From: an uncultured Clostridia bacterium
GTDB lineage: Bacteria > Bacillota > Clostridia > Christensenellales > Pumilibacteraceae
Assembly: GCA_944363615.1 (NCBI GenBank)
Contig: CALVUQ010000004.1
Coordinates: forward strand, 1 to 64,000
Length of the DNA: 64,000 bases
Direction of reading: 5' to 3'
The position numbers and the translations under genes are program-made. How positions within the stretch are numbered: the first letter of the stretch is position 1; every line of letters starts with the position of its first letter. A model generated the notes under the pieces. It ran no database searches, was not told the DNA's origin, and saw nothing but the letters and a program-made list of their open reading frames with translations. This document shows, one piece after another, positions 8,200 to 17,008 of the stretch.

Positions 8200-8777
8200 A
8201 TTTTATCCTCCGTCACAATTCCTGAGTATATTGGTATTATAAATCCCGAATAAGAAGTACATTTGATGATATATTAAAGGAAAAATGAAAATTTCTTTCA
8301 CTTTACCGTAATAAATAAGATAAGGCCGCCGCAGCTTTCTTAAAAAATCGCTAACCTACAGAAAATCGGCCCGGAAAAACATAAGCCATACCGTTTTTTA
8401 TCAAAAAACTTCGCTGTCTTTTTGCGAAGAACTCTTATCAGAACTGCGGGAAAAGTATATTGCGTTTTCGTATATAAAAACAAAGATTGTTTTATACGGC
8501 AAAATTACAACCAAAAAATACGGCATGCCGTCAAAAACGTAGCCTGTATTTTTTAAACAAAAATAAAATTTCAACAGTTAAAATCTTCCGCATTTCGTAA
8601 AAACGCAAACAGAATTTTTACAATAAAACTAAAATCGCAACAGTTAAAAAAGCGTACTGATTCATTCGTAAAAACAATACGAATCCCCCCCCCAATAAAA
8701 TCAAACCGCAAAAAAGGCGCACCGCATTTTTGCGATACGCCTTATCAGAATTCATATTCTATTTTACAGTTTCAGGA
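8200..8777. other. AT-rich intergenic region with imperfect repeats
   Basis: No gene is supported here. Two related stretches beginning CAACAGTTAAAA (near 8572 and 8638) both lead into a TTCGTAAAAAC segment. A run of nine C residues sits at 8685-8693. The terminator of the next minus-strand gene is at 8710-8743. Confidence 0.5.
8710..8743 (-). terminator. Intrinsic terminator after the ABC ATPase gene
   Basis: On the minus strand AAGGCGTATCGCA pairs with TGCGGTGCGCCTT (two G-U pairs, one mismatch) around an AAAA loop. A run of six T follows, 35 bp beyond the stop codon. Confidence 0.8.
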
Positions 8778-10739
8778 TTACGCTTTTTTTACGCCGTCGG
8801 GCTTAATGACGAATTTGATTTTGTCGCCGATGTTAAGCTTGGGAGTACCTGCAACGATACCGGTAAAGTAAGGCTGCATTCCTTCCACGCTTGCGTAAAC
8901 GATGGTATTGTCACCGAGAACGTCGGCATCTTCGACAACGCCGGAGATGACAAGCTTGGGATTGGCCTGAACAGCTTCTTTGCCCGTTTCCATGTTCTTG
9001 TAATCGACGATAACGTCATATTCGCCTTCGTCGAACTTGCCGTCGTCGTTGGGAAGAACGAGTTTGCTTTTACCGAAGGAAACGACAGCGTACTTGTTGA
9101 CGATGGTCTCGGGTTCGGCCTGAGGTGCGCCTTCTGCCGCGGGAGCGGGTTTAACTTTGGTGACGACTTCCTTAAGGGCAACCTTGGCAAGAGTCTTGTT
9201 GTCGGATACCGCACGGAAAGCGATGATCTTTTCGCCGGAATAAAGGTCGAACAGCATGATCTTTTCGGGGTTGACGTAGTAAGTAAGTTTCTCCCCGTTC
9301 TTGACTTCGGCGTCAAGCGGATGTTTTGCGACCATGAAGGTGCTTTTGCCTTTGACGGCGGAATAAACAGCGGTAAATCTCGGGAAAGGCTCGGTAAAAT
9401 CGGCGGTAGCCTTGACGACGGCGTCTGCGTCGGAAGTAGGCTCGGTAGTCAAAGCTTCGGGCGGAATACCCAGTTTGACTTTGCCGCCCACGGCGCCGGG
9501 AGCCGTAAGTTTTGCGGCAACGGTCTCAGGAAGCACGATTTTGGTATCGCCGAAGGAAACGACAAGCGTATTTCCCTCGCCCACGTTAAGATCGGCGTCC
9601 ATCATGTTGTAACGCGGTACGCCCATAATGGTAAGCTCCGTCTTATTGTCGAAGAAATGCAGGTGATGAGCGTCGATTGCGAGTTTGACATTTTCGCCGG
9701 CTTTAACGGAAGTACGTGCGTCGATACGCGCAACGGTATAATCCTCTTTGCCGTCGACTTCCATATAAAGGAAAGTCTCGTTACCCAGTTTTTCCATAAC
9801 GTCGACGTGCGCGTTGATTACGGTGTTGGGCGAAGAAGAAATGAAGATTTCCTCGTCATGGATATCTTCGGGACGGACGCCCAAAGTAATCTCCTGTCCG
9901 ATATATGCTTCGTCGATAAGGCGTTTTGCCTTTTCTTCGGGAATTTCGATCTTGTTGCTGCCGAAAGAGGCGTACATCTTACCCTTCTCGCGGGAAAGAA
10001 CAGCATGCTCGAAGAAGTTCATCTGCGGGGAGCCCAGGAAAGAAGCGACAAACTTGTTTTCGGGGCTGTCGTAAAGGAACTGAGGAGTATCTACCTGCTG
10101 CACGATACCGTCTTTCATGACGACGATACGGGTGCCCATTGTCATAGCCTCGGTCTGGTCGTGAGTGACGTATATAAAAGTGGTGGCAAGTTTGTGGTGA
10201 AGCTTGGTAATCTCGGTACGCATCTGTACGCGCAGTTTTGCGTCGAGGTTGGAAAGAGGCTCGTCGAGAAGGAAGACCTTAGGCTCACGCACGATTGCGC
10301 GTCCCAAAGCCACACGCTGACGCTGACCGCCGGAAAGCGCTTTAGGCTTACGCGAAAGCAAAGGCGTGATACCGAGGATGGCTGCCGCCTCCTTTACCCT
10401 GTCGTCGATTTCCTGAGAAGCCATTTTCCTCAGGCGCAGACCGAACGCCATGTTTTCGTAAACGGTCATGTGCGGATAAAGAGCGTAGTTCTGGAACACC
10501 ATTGCGATATCCCTGTCCTTGGGTTCTACGTCGTTGACGAGTTTGCCGTCGATGTAAAGCTCACCGGCGGAGATTTCCTCAAGACCCGCAATCATACGCA
10601 AAGTGGTAGATTTGCCGCAGCCCGACGGACCTACGAATACTATAAACTCTTTATCGTCAATCTCCAGGTTGAAGTCGCTTACTGCCTTAACGTTACCCGG
10701 ATAAATTTTGTAGACGTGCCTGAGCGATAAACTTGCCAT
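8778..10739 (-). CDS. Sugar ABC transporter ATPase (MsmK/UgpC type), extended C-terminus
   Basis: A 653-residue ATPase of the carbohydrate importer class that couples ATP hydrolysis to uptake through separate permeases. Walker A GPSGCGKST is at 37-45, the Q-loop at 83, the signature LSGGQ at 135-139, Walker B VFLLDE at 155-160 and the H-loop at 193. The usual regulatory OB/TOBE region follows from about 235. Normal members end near 370 residues; this one adds about 280. The extra part repeats the same module: SFGSNKIEIPE (258-268), SFGDTKIVLPE (395-405) and SFGKSKLVLPN (554-564), with an Ala/Pro/Glu linker near 531-545. No permease or binding protein is adjacent, so it may serve several importers, as MsmX does. 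AAGGAG precedes the ATG. Confidence 0.88.
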   Translation of the reverse strand: MASLSLRHVYKIYPGNVKAVSDFNLEIDDKEFIVFVGPSGCGKSTTLRMIAGLEEISAGELYIDGKLVNDVEPKDRDIAMVFQNYALYPHMTVYENMAFGLRLRKMASQEIDDRVKEAAAILGITPLLSRKPKALSGGQRQRVALGRAIVREPKVFLLDEPLSNLDAKLRVQMRTEITKLHHKLATTFIYVTHDQTEAMTMGTRIVVMKDGIVQQVDTPQFLYDSPENKFVASFLGSPQMNFFEHAVLSREKGKMYASFGSNKIEIPEEKAKRLIDEAYIGQEITLGVRPEDIHDEEIFISSSPNTVINAHVDVMEKLGNETFLYMEVDGKEDYTVARIDARTSVKAGENVKLAIDAHHLHFFDNKTELTIMGVPRYNMMDADLNVGEGNTLVVSFGDTKIVLPETVAAKLTAPGAVGGKVKLGIPPEALTTEPTSDADAVVKATADFTEPFPRFTAVYSAVKGKSTFMVAKHPLDAEVKNGEKLTYYVNPEKIMLFDLYSGEKIIAFRAVSDNKTLAKVALKEVVTKVKPAPAAEGAPQAEPETIVNKYAVVSFGKSKLVLPNDDGKFDEGEYDVIVDYKNMETGKEAVQANPKLVISGVVEDADVLGDNTIVYASVEGMQPYFTGIVAGTPKLNIGDKIKFVIKPDGVKKA

Positions 10740-10778
10740 AATCCTCTCCTTATTTATAATTGATTGATTACCGTTAAT

Positions 10779-10808
10779 ATTGTACTACATTCGGCGAATA
10801 AATATCAA
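10779..10808 (-). promoter_or_regulatory. Sigma-A promoter of the ABC ATPase gene
   Basis: TTGATA (10803-10808) and TACAAT (10779-10784) on the minus strand have an 18-bp spacer and lie 40 bp before the start codon. Confidence 0.65.
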
Positions 10809-11001
10809 TAACATTTTGCATAAAATTTAGAAGAAATAATATATGATTTGCACAATCGAAAGCGCGTATTCGCAAAGGCTTCACACGATTTACACAAAAC
10901 CGTCAAACAGTTTTTTTCCGGCGCCCCTGCGCTTGACTAAAGACCGCGCTTTGCCGTATAATATAAGCAGTAAAAGTAAAACGCTTTATCAAGGGGCAGA
11001 A

Positions 11002-12195
11002 ATGGACTTAAAGAAAATCAAAGAGTTGTCGAACAAGTATTACATGAACGTTTTCCATCGGCAGAACATATGTTTTGTCCGCGGAAACGGCAATAAACTT
11101 TACGACACGACGGGCAAAGAATACACCGATTTCGTTTCGGGCATCGGCGTAAACTGTTTAGGCTACAATAATCCCGACCTTACCAAAGCCATTTCGGATC
11201 AGGCCGCAAAGCTCATTCACTCCAGTAATCTTTATTATAACGAAGAACAGGCCGCGCTTTGCGAAAAACTGATTAAGGGTACGATTTTCACCAAAATGTT
11301 CCTTGCCAACAGCGGCGCCGAAGCCAACGAATGTGCGATAAAGCTGGTCAGGAAACACTATAACCTGCGCGGTCAGCACCGTCCCGTCATTATAACGGCG
11401 AACGGCTCCTTTCACGGGCGTACGCTTGCCACGCTTACCGCTACGGGCCAGGAAAGCCATTACAAGATTTACGAACCCTTGCCGTCGGGATTCAGACACG
11501 TCCCTTACGGCGATCTTAACGCCCTTAAAAACGCGCTTACCGACGACGTCGGGGCCATAATGCTGGAAGTCATTCAAAGCCGCAGCGCGATAAGACCCGC
11601 GGACTACGACTACCTTGTGGGGGCATATGCGCTTTGCCGCTCCAAAGACGCGCTGTTCATTCTGGACGAGATTCAGACGGGCATGGGCAGAACGGGAAAA
11701 ATGTTCGCGTTTGAGCATCACGGGCTTCAGCCCGATATCGTAACCGTCGCCAAAGGACTGGGCGGAGGTTTGCCCATTTCCGCAGTACTTGCGCGCGGTG
11801 ACGTGGCTAACGCGTTTGCGATTGGCGATCACGGCTCTACCCTTTCGGGCAACCAGCTTGCCTGTGCGGCCGCAAGCGTAGTCGTGGACAAGCTTAAAAA
11901 CGGACTGCTGGAGGAAATCGCGCAGAAAGGCGAATATTTTTCGGGAAAGCTGGCGTACTTCAACAAATACAAATTCGTCAGCGGCATTAAGGGTCTGGGG
12001 CTGCTGCAAAGCGTGGAGCTGGGAAGCGCGCTTAACGGCAACTACGTCGCGGCGCAACTGCTTAACGCGGGCGTACTTGTAAACTGCACCAAGCAAAACG
12101 TAATAAGATTGCTTCCGCCCTACACGATAGAAAAATCCGAAATCGACGAGTTCTGCGAAAAACTGGACGATATTTTCAGAAACACCAATCTTTAA
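11002..12195 (+). CDS. Class III aminotransferase, acetylornithine aminotransferase-like
   Basis: A 397-residue PLP enzyme closest in layout to ArgD, which moves an amino group between N-acetylornithine and 2-oxoglutarate. The PLP lysine is Lys251 (TVAKGLGGG), the PLP-nitrogen aspartate is in LDEIQTGMGRTG (about 222), and the phosphate-binding NSGAEANE is near 103-110. An odd point: the family motif QGEGG reads QSRSA (192-196), so the glutamate that gates the active-site arginine in this family is gone. The real substrate may therefore differ. AAGGGGC precedes the chosen ATG; the longer frame from 10843 has no site. No other arginine genes are nearby. Confidence 0.8.
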   Translation: MDLKKIKELSNKYYMNVFHRQNICFVRGNGNKLYDTTGKEYTDFVSGIGVNCLGYNNPDLTKAISDQAAKLIHSSNLYYNEEQAALCEKLIKGTIFTKMFLANSGAEANECAIKLVRKHYNLRGQHRPVIITANGSFHGRTLATLTATGQESHYKIYEPLPSGFRHVPYGDLNALKNALTDDVGAIMLEVIQSRSAIRPADYDYLVGAYALCRSKDALFILDEIQTGMGRTGKMFAFEHHGLQPDIVTVAKGLGGGLPISAVLARGDVANAFAIGDHGSTLSGNQLACAAASVVVDKLKNGLLEEIAQKGEYFSGKLAYFNKYKFVSGIKGLGLLQSVELGSALNGNYVAAQLLNAGVLVNCTKQNVIRLLPPYTIEKSEIDEFCEKLDDIFRNTNL

Positions 12196-12242
12196 AACCC
12201 GATTTTTGTCCCGGCCCTGTCCCAATAAAACCCGATTTTTGT
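12194..12242. repeat. Exact 16-bp direct repeat at a stop codon
   Basis: AAAACCCGATTTTTGT occurs at 12194-12209 and again at 12227-12242. The first copy overlaps the aminotransferase stop codon. Confidence 0.75.
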
Positions 12243-12387
12243 AATGGCCCCGCCCGAATCTTTACTTAAGCACAATTATAATGCTTTTTCGCCTCTCAGC
12301 GAAAAGCGTTTTGCGATCAGCCGCCTTTTTCGCACTACAAAACAGCCGAAAGTCAAAGCAGAAAACAGCCGACAAAACGCAAATAAA

Positions 12388-12422
12388 AAACCCGTAAGCG
12401 CAAAAACGCGTTTACGGGTTTA
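12388..12422. terminator. Bidirectional intrinsic terminator
   Basis: AACCCGTAAGCG pairs with CGCGTTTACGGGTT around a short A-rich loop. A-rich sequence precedes the stem and T-rich sequence follows, so it can serve both the plus-strand aminotransferase and the minus-strand YfbR-like gene. Confidence 0.75.
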
Positions 12423-12447
12423 TCTTTAATTTAATATTGAAACAGTT

Positions 12448-13032
12448 TTACTTTTCTTCCGAAGTAAGCTCGTCAAGCGTAAGCTTATAGGCGGGCAGGA
12501 AGGTATCCAGAAAATAGTTTACCGACGGCGAGCCGAACGCGCGAAGCTCCTCCTCTATGGCGCGCTGAGCCTGCGTAAATTCCGTATTGTTGGAATTAAG
12601 CTCCTCCACGCACTTGATGTAGGCGGTAATCTTATCGGCGTATTTGACCAGTCTTTTTTCCTCCTGCGTGGGCTGCACAAGCGGCTGAAAATCGCAAAGA
12701 AGTTCGGGCGGAAGAGTGTTCAGGATTCGTTTTTCCGCAATCCTTTCCACCTTTTTGTATGCGGAATTTATCTCCGGACTGAAATATTTTATGGGCGTGG
12801 GCATATCGCCCGTAATCACCTCTCCCGTTTCGTGATATGCGCCCGCCATACCCACTTTGCACGCGTCGAAGTTACCGCCGAAAAATTTGTTTTCTATGAC
12901 GGCAAGCGCATGCGCCACCCAGGCAACCTGCAGGCTGTGCTCGGCGACGTTTTCGGGCACGGTGGAATGCATAAGACCCCAGCGGCCGATATATTTCATT
13001 CTCGACAAAAAAGCGAAAAAACGCGAATCCAA
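12448..13032 (-). CDS. YfbR-like HD-superfamily 5'-deoxynucleotidase
   Basis: A 194-residue protein that aligns well with E. coli YfbR (FFAFLSRMKYIGRWGLM, ENVAEHSLQVA, EVITGDMPTPIKYF). YfbR removes phosphate from deoxyribonucleoside 5'-monophosphates. Metal ligands are seen at His32 (AEHS) and His67, but the next residue, the D of the HD dyad, is Glu68 (YHETGE). Asp76 in TGDMPTP is kept. The start is TTG at 13032; the N-terminus matches YfbR and AGGAG lies 12 bases upstream. It is 22 bp after transketolase, so the two are probably co-transcribed. Confidence 0.85.
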   Translation of the reverse strand: MDSRFFAFLSRMKYIGRWGLMHSTVPENVAEHSLQVAWVAHALAVIENKFFGGNFDACKVGMAGAYHETGEVITGDMPTPIKYFSPEINSAYKKVERIAEKRILNTLPPELLCDFQPLVQPTQEEKRLVKYADKITAYIKCVEELNSNNTEFTQAQRAIEEELRAFGSPSVNYFLDTFLPAYKLTLDELTSEEK

Positions 13033-13054
13033 AATCGTAAAACGCTCCTGAAAA

Positions 13055-15031
13055 CTATTTTTTTAACACCGATTTTGCGGTTTCGGCAATATTGTCGGCA
13101 GTAAAGCCGTAATACTTCATGAGCACCGACGCGGGCGCGGAAGTACCGAAAGTATCTATGCCGACCACTTTGCCGTCCAGACCTACGTACTTATACCAAG
13201 TAGCCGTACACCCCGCTTCCACGGCGACGCGGGCGCGCACTTTGCCGGGAAGCACCGCCTCGCGATAACTGTCGGACTGCTCGTCAAACAGTTCACAACA
13301 AGGCATGGAAACCACGCGCACCTTTATTCCCTCTTTTTCAAGCAGAGCTTTCGCTTCCAGCGAAACGCCCACTTCGCTGCCCGTCGCTATTATGATGACG
13401 TCAGGAGTACCCGCGCAGTCTTCCGCTATATAACCGCCTTTAAGAGCGTCTTTTCCGCTGTTTTCAAGCTGAACGAGGTTCTGGCGCGAAAGCACTATGG
13501 ACGTGGGACACTTTGCGGTAAGCGCGCTTACGTATGCCGCAGCCGTTTCACGCAAATCGGCGGGACGGAATACCCGCATGTTCGGCATGGTTCTTAGCGC
13601 GGAAAGCTGCTCTATCGGCTGGTGAGTGGGTCCGTCCTCTCCTACGCCTATACTGTCGTGCGTCAAGATATACATTACGGGCAATTTCATGATTGCGCTC
13701 ATGCGCATGGCGTTTTTCATGTAATCGGAGAACACGAAGAAAGTGGAGCAAAACGCCTGCAATCCGCCGTGAAGCTGAATACCGTTGCTTATCGCGCTCA
13801 TTGCGTGCTCGCGTATTCCGAAATGGAGATTGCGTCCCGAGCGGTCAGTCGCCGAATAATCGCCGCAACCCTTGAGATAAGTCTTTGTAGAAGGCGCAAG
13901 ATCGGCCGCTCCGCCCACGATGTAGGGCACCGCCGCCGCAAGTTTGTTGAGAATAATTCCGCCCGAATTGCGGGTGGCGTCCGCCTTTTCCCCTTTCGCC
14001 CAAAGCGATTCGTCGTGAATGAGGTCGGGCAGTTCGTGCTTCAATGCGGACTCGAAAAGCTTGTAATCTTCGGGATATTTTGCCTTATATTCCTTAAGAG
14101 TGCGTTTCCACTTGCGCTCGTAGCCCGAGAAACGCCTCTGCATGGAACGGGTGTGCGCGTAAACTTCGTCCGGCACGGTGAACGGCGGATAATCGTACCC
14201 GAGGTCTTTTTTCATCTGCTCGGTGACGGCCGTACCCAAAGGCGCGCCGTGGCTGTCCGCGCTGCCCGCTTTAAGCGAGCCGTGACCTATAACCGTGTTG
14301 ACGATGATAAGTGAGGGCTTTGACGTCTCCTTTTTGGCGCGTTTTATCGCCTTGTTAAGCGCGTCCACGTCCTCTCCGTCGGTGACTTTTATGACCTGCC
14401 AGCCCTGAGCCTCGTGACGTTTGGCGACGTTTTCGGTAAAGGCGGTATCGGTATCGCCCTCTATCGTGATGTGATTGCTGTCGTAAATAACGATGAGTTT
14501 ACCGAGTTTCCAGGTGCCCGCCAAAGAGGCAGCCTCGCTTTCGATGCCCTCCATCATGCAGCCGTCGCCGCAAAGCGCGTAAGTGTAATGGTCCACTATT
14601 TTGCAGTCGTCCTTGTTAAAGCGCGCCGCAAGCATGGTTTCCGCCGCCGCAAAACCCACGGCGTTGGCAACGCCCTGTCCCAAGGGGCCCGTGGAAGTCT
14701 CCACCCCCAGGGTATGGCCGTACTCGGGATGACCGGGCGTACGGGAACCGAACTGGCGGAAGTTTTTTATATCCTCCATCGTTAAGCCGTAGCCGAAAAG
14801 ATGCAAAAGCGAATACAGCAGCATGGAGCCGTGTCCAGCACTTAACACAAAGCGGTCGCGGTTGAAGAACGCGGGATCTTTGGGGTTATGGCGAAGATTG
14901 TCCGCAAAAAGCGTGTAACCTATGGTCGCACAGCCCAACGGAAGTCCGGGATGTCCGCTGTTAGCCTTGTCAATCGCCTCGGCGGACAGCACTCGTATCG
15001 CGTTAACGGTCAACTGTTGAATTTCCTTCAT
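13055..15031 (-). CDS. tkt: Transketolase
   Basis: A 658-residue full-length transketolase. It moves two-carbon units between sugar phosphates in the non-oxidative pentose phosphate pathway and so supplies erythrose 4-phosphate for aromatic synthesis. Visible signatures are NSGHPGLPLG and SAGHGSMLLYSLLHL near the N-terminus, the ThDP-binding GDGCMMEGIESE, the central-domain GIREHAMSAISNG, and VVSMPC in the C-terminal domain. AAGGAG lies eight bases before the ATG. Its own terminator is not clear; the downstream YfbR-like gene follows after 22 bp. Confidence 0.95.
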   Translation of the reverse strand: MKEIQQLTVNAIRVLSAEAIDKANSGHPGLPLGCATIGYTLFADNLRHNPKDPAFFNRDRFVLSAGHGSMLLYSLLHLFGYGLTMEDIKNFRQFGSRTPGHPEYGHTLGVETSTGPLGQGVANAVGFAAAETMLAARFNKDDCKIVDHYTYALCGDGCMMEGIESEAASLAGTWKLGKLIVIYDSNHITIEGDTDTAFTENVAKRHEAQGWQVIKVTDGEDVDALNKAIKRAKKETSKPSLIIVNTVIGHGSLKAGSADSHGAPLGTAVTEQMKKDLGYDYPPFTVPDEVYAHTRSMQRRFSGYERKWKRTLKEYKAKYPEDYKLFESALKHELPDLIHDESLWAKGEKADATRNSGGIILNKLAAAVPYIVGGAADLAPSTKTYLKGCGDYSATDRSGRNLHFGIREHAMSAISNGIQLHGGLQAFCSTFFVFSDYMKNAMRMSAIMKLPVMYILTHDSIGVGEDGPTHQPIEQLSALRTMPNMRVFRPADLRETAAAYVSALTAKCPTSIVLSRQNLVQLENSGKDALKGGYIAEDCAGTPDVIIIATGSEVGVSLEAKALLEKEGIKVRVVSMPCCELFDEQSDSYREAVLPGKVRARVAVEAGCTATWYKYVGLDGKVVGIDTFGTSAPASVLMKYYGFTADNIAETAKSVLKK

Positions 15032-15078
15032 TATTATTCTCCTTGTAAAAATTTTACCTTTTTTGCGCTTTGTCCTTT

Positions 15079-15112
15079 AAAAAACCGAATTCCGCAAGAT
15101 GAAATCCGGTCT
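15079..15112 (-). terminator. Intrinsic terminator after the 568-residue lipoprotein gene
   Basis: On the minus strand ACCGGATTTC pairs with GGAATTCGGT (two G-U pairs) over a seven-base loop and is followed by a T-run. It separates the lipoprotein gene from transketolase. Confidence 0.65.
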
Positions 15113-15149
15113 TTTAAATTTTTACGTTGTCTGATATTCTTTCATTCCG

Positions 15150-16856
15150 TCAGGCTGCAGGCCAGGGCGCGATGTAGATATACACGACATAACCGTTACC
15201 GAATAAATCCGCCTCCCCGTACACGGTAAGCATGTAACCTTTTCCCTCGTTGACGTAAACGTAACGGTCGTTGTTGGAGGAGTAAAGATTCCAACCCGTA
15301 TCGCCGAAGCCCACGATATCGCTTCTGTAACTGCTTATGTCGAACGATGCGTCGCTTTCGGAAGCGTAAGTGATGTCTATTTCGAATTGGTCGCTGAAAG
15401 AGCCGAAATACGTGAATTCGCCGTCTTCGGTGTTATAGAAAGGAATATCCTCGTCCATATTGCCCGCGGGGAACATTTCGTTGAATCCGTTGATTCCGTT
15501 GCCGTCGGCGTTCACCCCCGACCACGAGGAAGCAAAGGGACTGTAAGGAACGTAATCGGTTTCAAGATCGTATCCGAGCTGCGTCGTGCCGATTTCGGTA
15601 ATGACTACGGTTACGGTATTCGTCCTGCCCAAGAAATACATGCCGTAGGAATACGTGATTTCGGACACGTCGGAAGCCACGGTAAATTTAACGGTTTCGG
15701 GTCTTGCGTAAACGTAAGACAGATTACTCATGGAGTCGGGCAAAAGTTCCGCAAGGTCGTAAGAACCTTTGCTCAAAACGAAGGCGTCGTCTTCAATGCG
15801 GAAGAGGTCTACGCTGAAATCGTAAGAGGGGAACTTATCGTCCGCAAGAGTCATGTCTTCCCAATAATTGGCGGTGCCGTTAAGTTTACCGGCAGAAGCC
15901 ACCACCTCGGCAAGATAACCGTTTACAGGGTCTTTGACGAAGCCCACGTTTGTGTTTTGCTTAAGGTCGTTGTAAAGCGTGGCGTCAGGGGTAACCACGG
16001 CATGCGCGACGTGATTTTCGCCCTCTGCATAAGCGGAACTGTAAAGATCAAAGGTAAAATTGTTGTTTTTCAAAGCGGTGAACGCCGCGGTAAGAAGCGT
16101 TTTGTCGCCGCTTGCGGGATAGGGATAAACGGGAATGTCCAGCGTGTTTTTATCCGTGAACACCGCTTCAATCGAATAGTCTATAGTAGTTTCGCCTTCG
16201 ACGTCATTCAGGGAAGCCGCAAACGAAACGGGTTGATATTCGTCGTTAAGCGTAACCGTAATTTCGCTTAAAGGCAAGGGCATCATCGTAATAAGAAAAC
16301 CTAAAGTTTCGCCTACCGTAGACTCGCCCAATGCGCCGGAAACGTCAATTTTAACGGTTTTGTCGGTTCTGGTAAAGTCGGAAGTTTCGACGTATTTGAA
16401 GGGATTTACGAAAACTTCATCATAAGTCTGAGACTGGAATTGCGTGGATTCGGTCTCTATGACCGTGTTGGTTTTATCGACCGTCTTTTCGACAATCTTG
16501 CCTTCGTCGCTTTTAAAGTACTGAACCGTATCCGTGGATACGCCGTTTTCGATTATGTTGAGATAATATTCTTCAGCGCCGACGAAAGTTTCGGTGTTTG
16601 CGCTGAAAGTTTCGGTCTCAGGATCACTTCCGGGTGTTGTCGCCGTATAGTTTATGTTGGCGGTAAAGGCAAAATCCTTTTTCAGCGCCTCCAAAAGCGC
16701 CTGTGCGTCGTATTCCGCGGTCTGAGTTGTATTGTTATTGTTTTCACCATTCTCGTTCGTTTGAGAAGTGGTCTCGCCGGGAGCACATCCCCAAAGAGAA
16801 ATCGCGCAAAGACATATAACAAGCAAAACAGAAACAAATAAACTTTTCTTCCTCAT
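15150..16856 (-). CDS. Lipoprotein of unknown function
   Basis: A 568-residue protein with a signal peptide ending in the lipobox LWGC (Cys24) and an Asn/Thr-rich linker after it (about 33-48). The rest is rich in Thr, Asp and Tyr and looks like beta-structured extracellular domains. Two halves have a similar plan, each beginning with an ALLEALKKDFAFTANI-like or TAAFTALKNNNFTFDL-like segment (about 53 and 256), so an internal duplication is likely. I recognise no enzyme motif. It has its own promoter and terminator and is monocistronic. Confidence 0.8.
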   Translation of the reverse strand: MRKKSLFVSVLLVICLCAISLWGCAPGETTSQTNENGENNNNTTQTAEYDAQALLEALKKDFAFTANINYTATTPGSDPETETFSANTETFVGAEEYYLNIIENGVSTDTVQYFKSDEGKIVEKTVDKTNTVIETESTQFQSQTYDEVFVNPFKYVETSDFTRTDKTVKIDVSGALGESTVGETLGFLITMMPLPLSEITVTLNDEYQPVSFAASLNDVEGETTIDYSIEAVFTDKNTLDIPVYPYPASGDKTLLTAAFTALKNNNFTFDLYSSAYAEGENHVAHAVVTPDATLYNDLKQNTNVGFVKDPVNGYLAEVVASAGKLNGTANYWEDMTLADDKFPSYDFSVDLFRIEDDAFVLSKGSYDLAELLPDSMSNLSYVYARPETVKFTVASDVSEITYSYGMYFLGRTNTVTVVITEIGTTQLGYDLETDYVPYSPFASSWSGVNADGNGINGFNEMFPAGNMDEDIPFYNTEDGEFTYFGSFSDQFEIDITYASESDASFDISSYRSDIVGFGDTGWNLYSSNNDRYVYVNEGKGYMLTVYGEADLFGNGYVVYIYIAPWPAA

Positions 16857-16890
16857 TTGTTGTTATCTCCTTATAAAAATATTTTGTAAA

Positions 16891-16920
16891 ATTGTAACGC
16901 TTTTCTTCGTTGCTTGTCAA
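16891..16920 (-). promoter_or_regulatory. Sigma-A promoter of the lipoprotein gene
   Basis: TTGACA (16915-16920) and TACAAT (16891-16896) on the minus strand are 18 bp apart, 35 bp before the start codon. Confidence 0.7.
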
Positions 16921-17008
16921 GAAAAAAGGCTGATTTGCGACAAAAACGCAAATTTTTATGCGCTATTGCCGTTTTTTTTGTAGCCGCTATGCCCCAAAGG
17001 AAGACAGT

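Noticed and set aside
8685-8693. Run of nine C residues as a phase-variation switch
   Set aside because: It lies in an intergenic region at least 80 bp from any coding start, and may also be an assembly-sensitive homopolymer.
8730-10730. 666-codon open frame opposite the ABC ATPase gene
   Set aside because: It is a mirror of the strong codon bias of the real gene, has no ribosome site and no protein-like domain.
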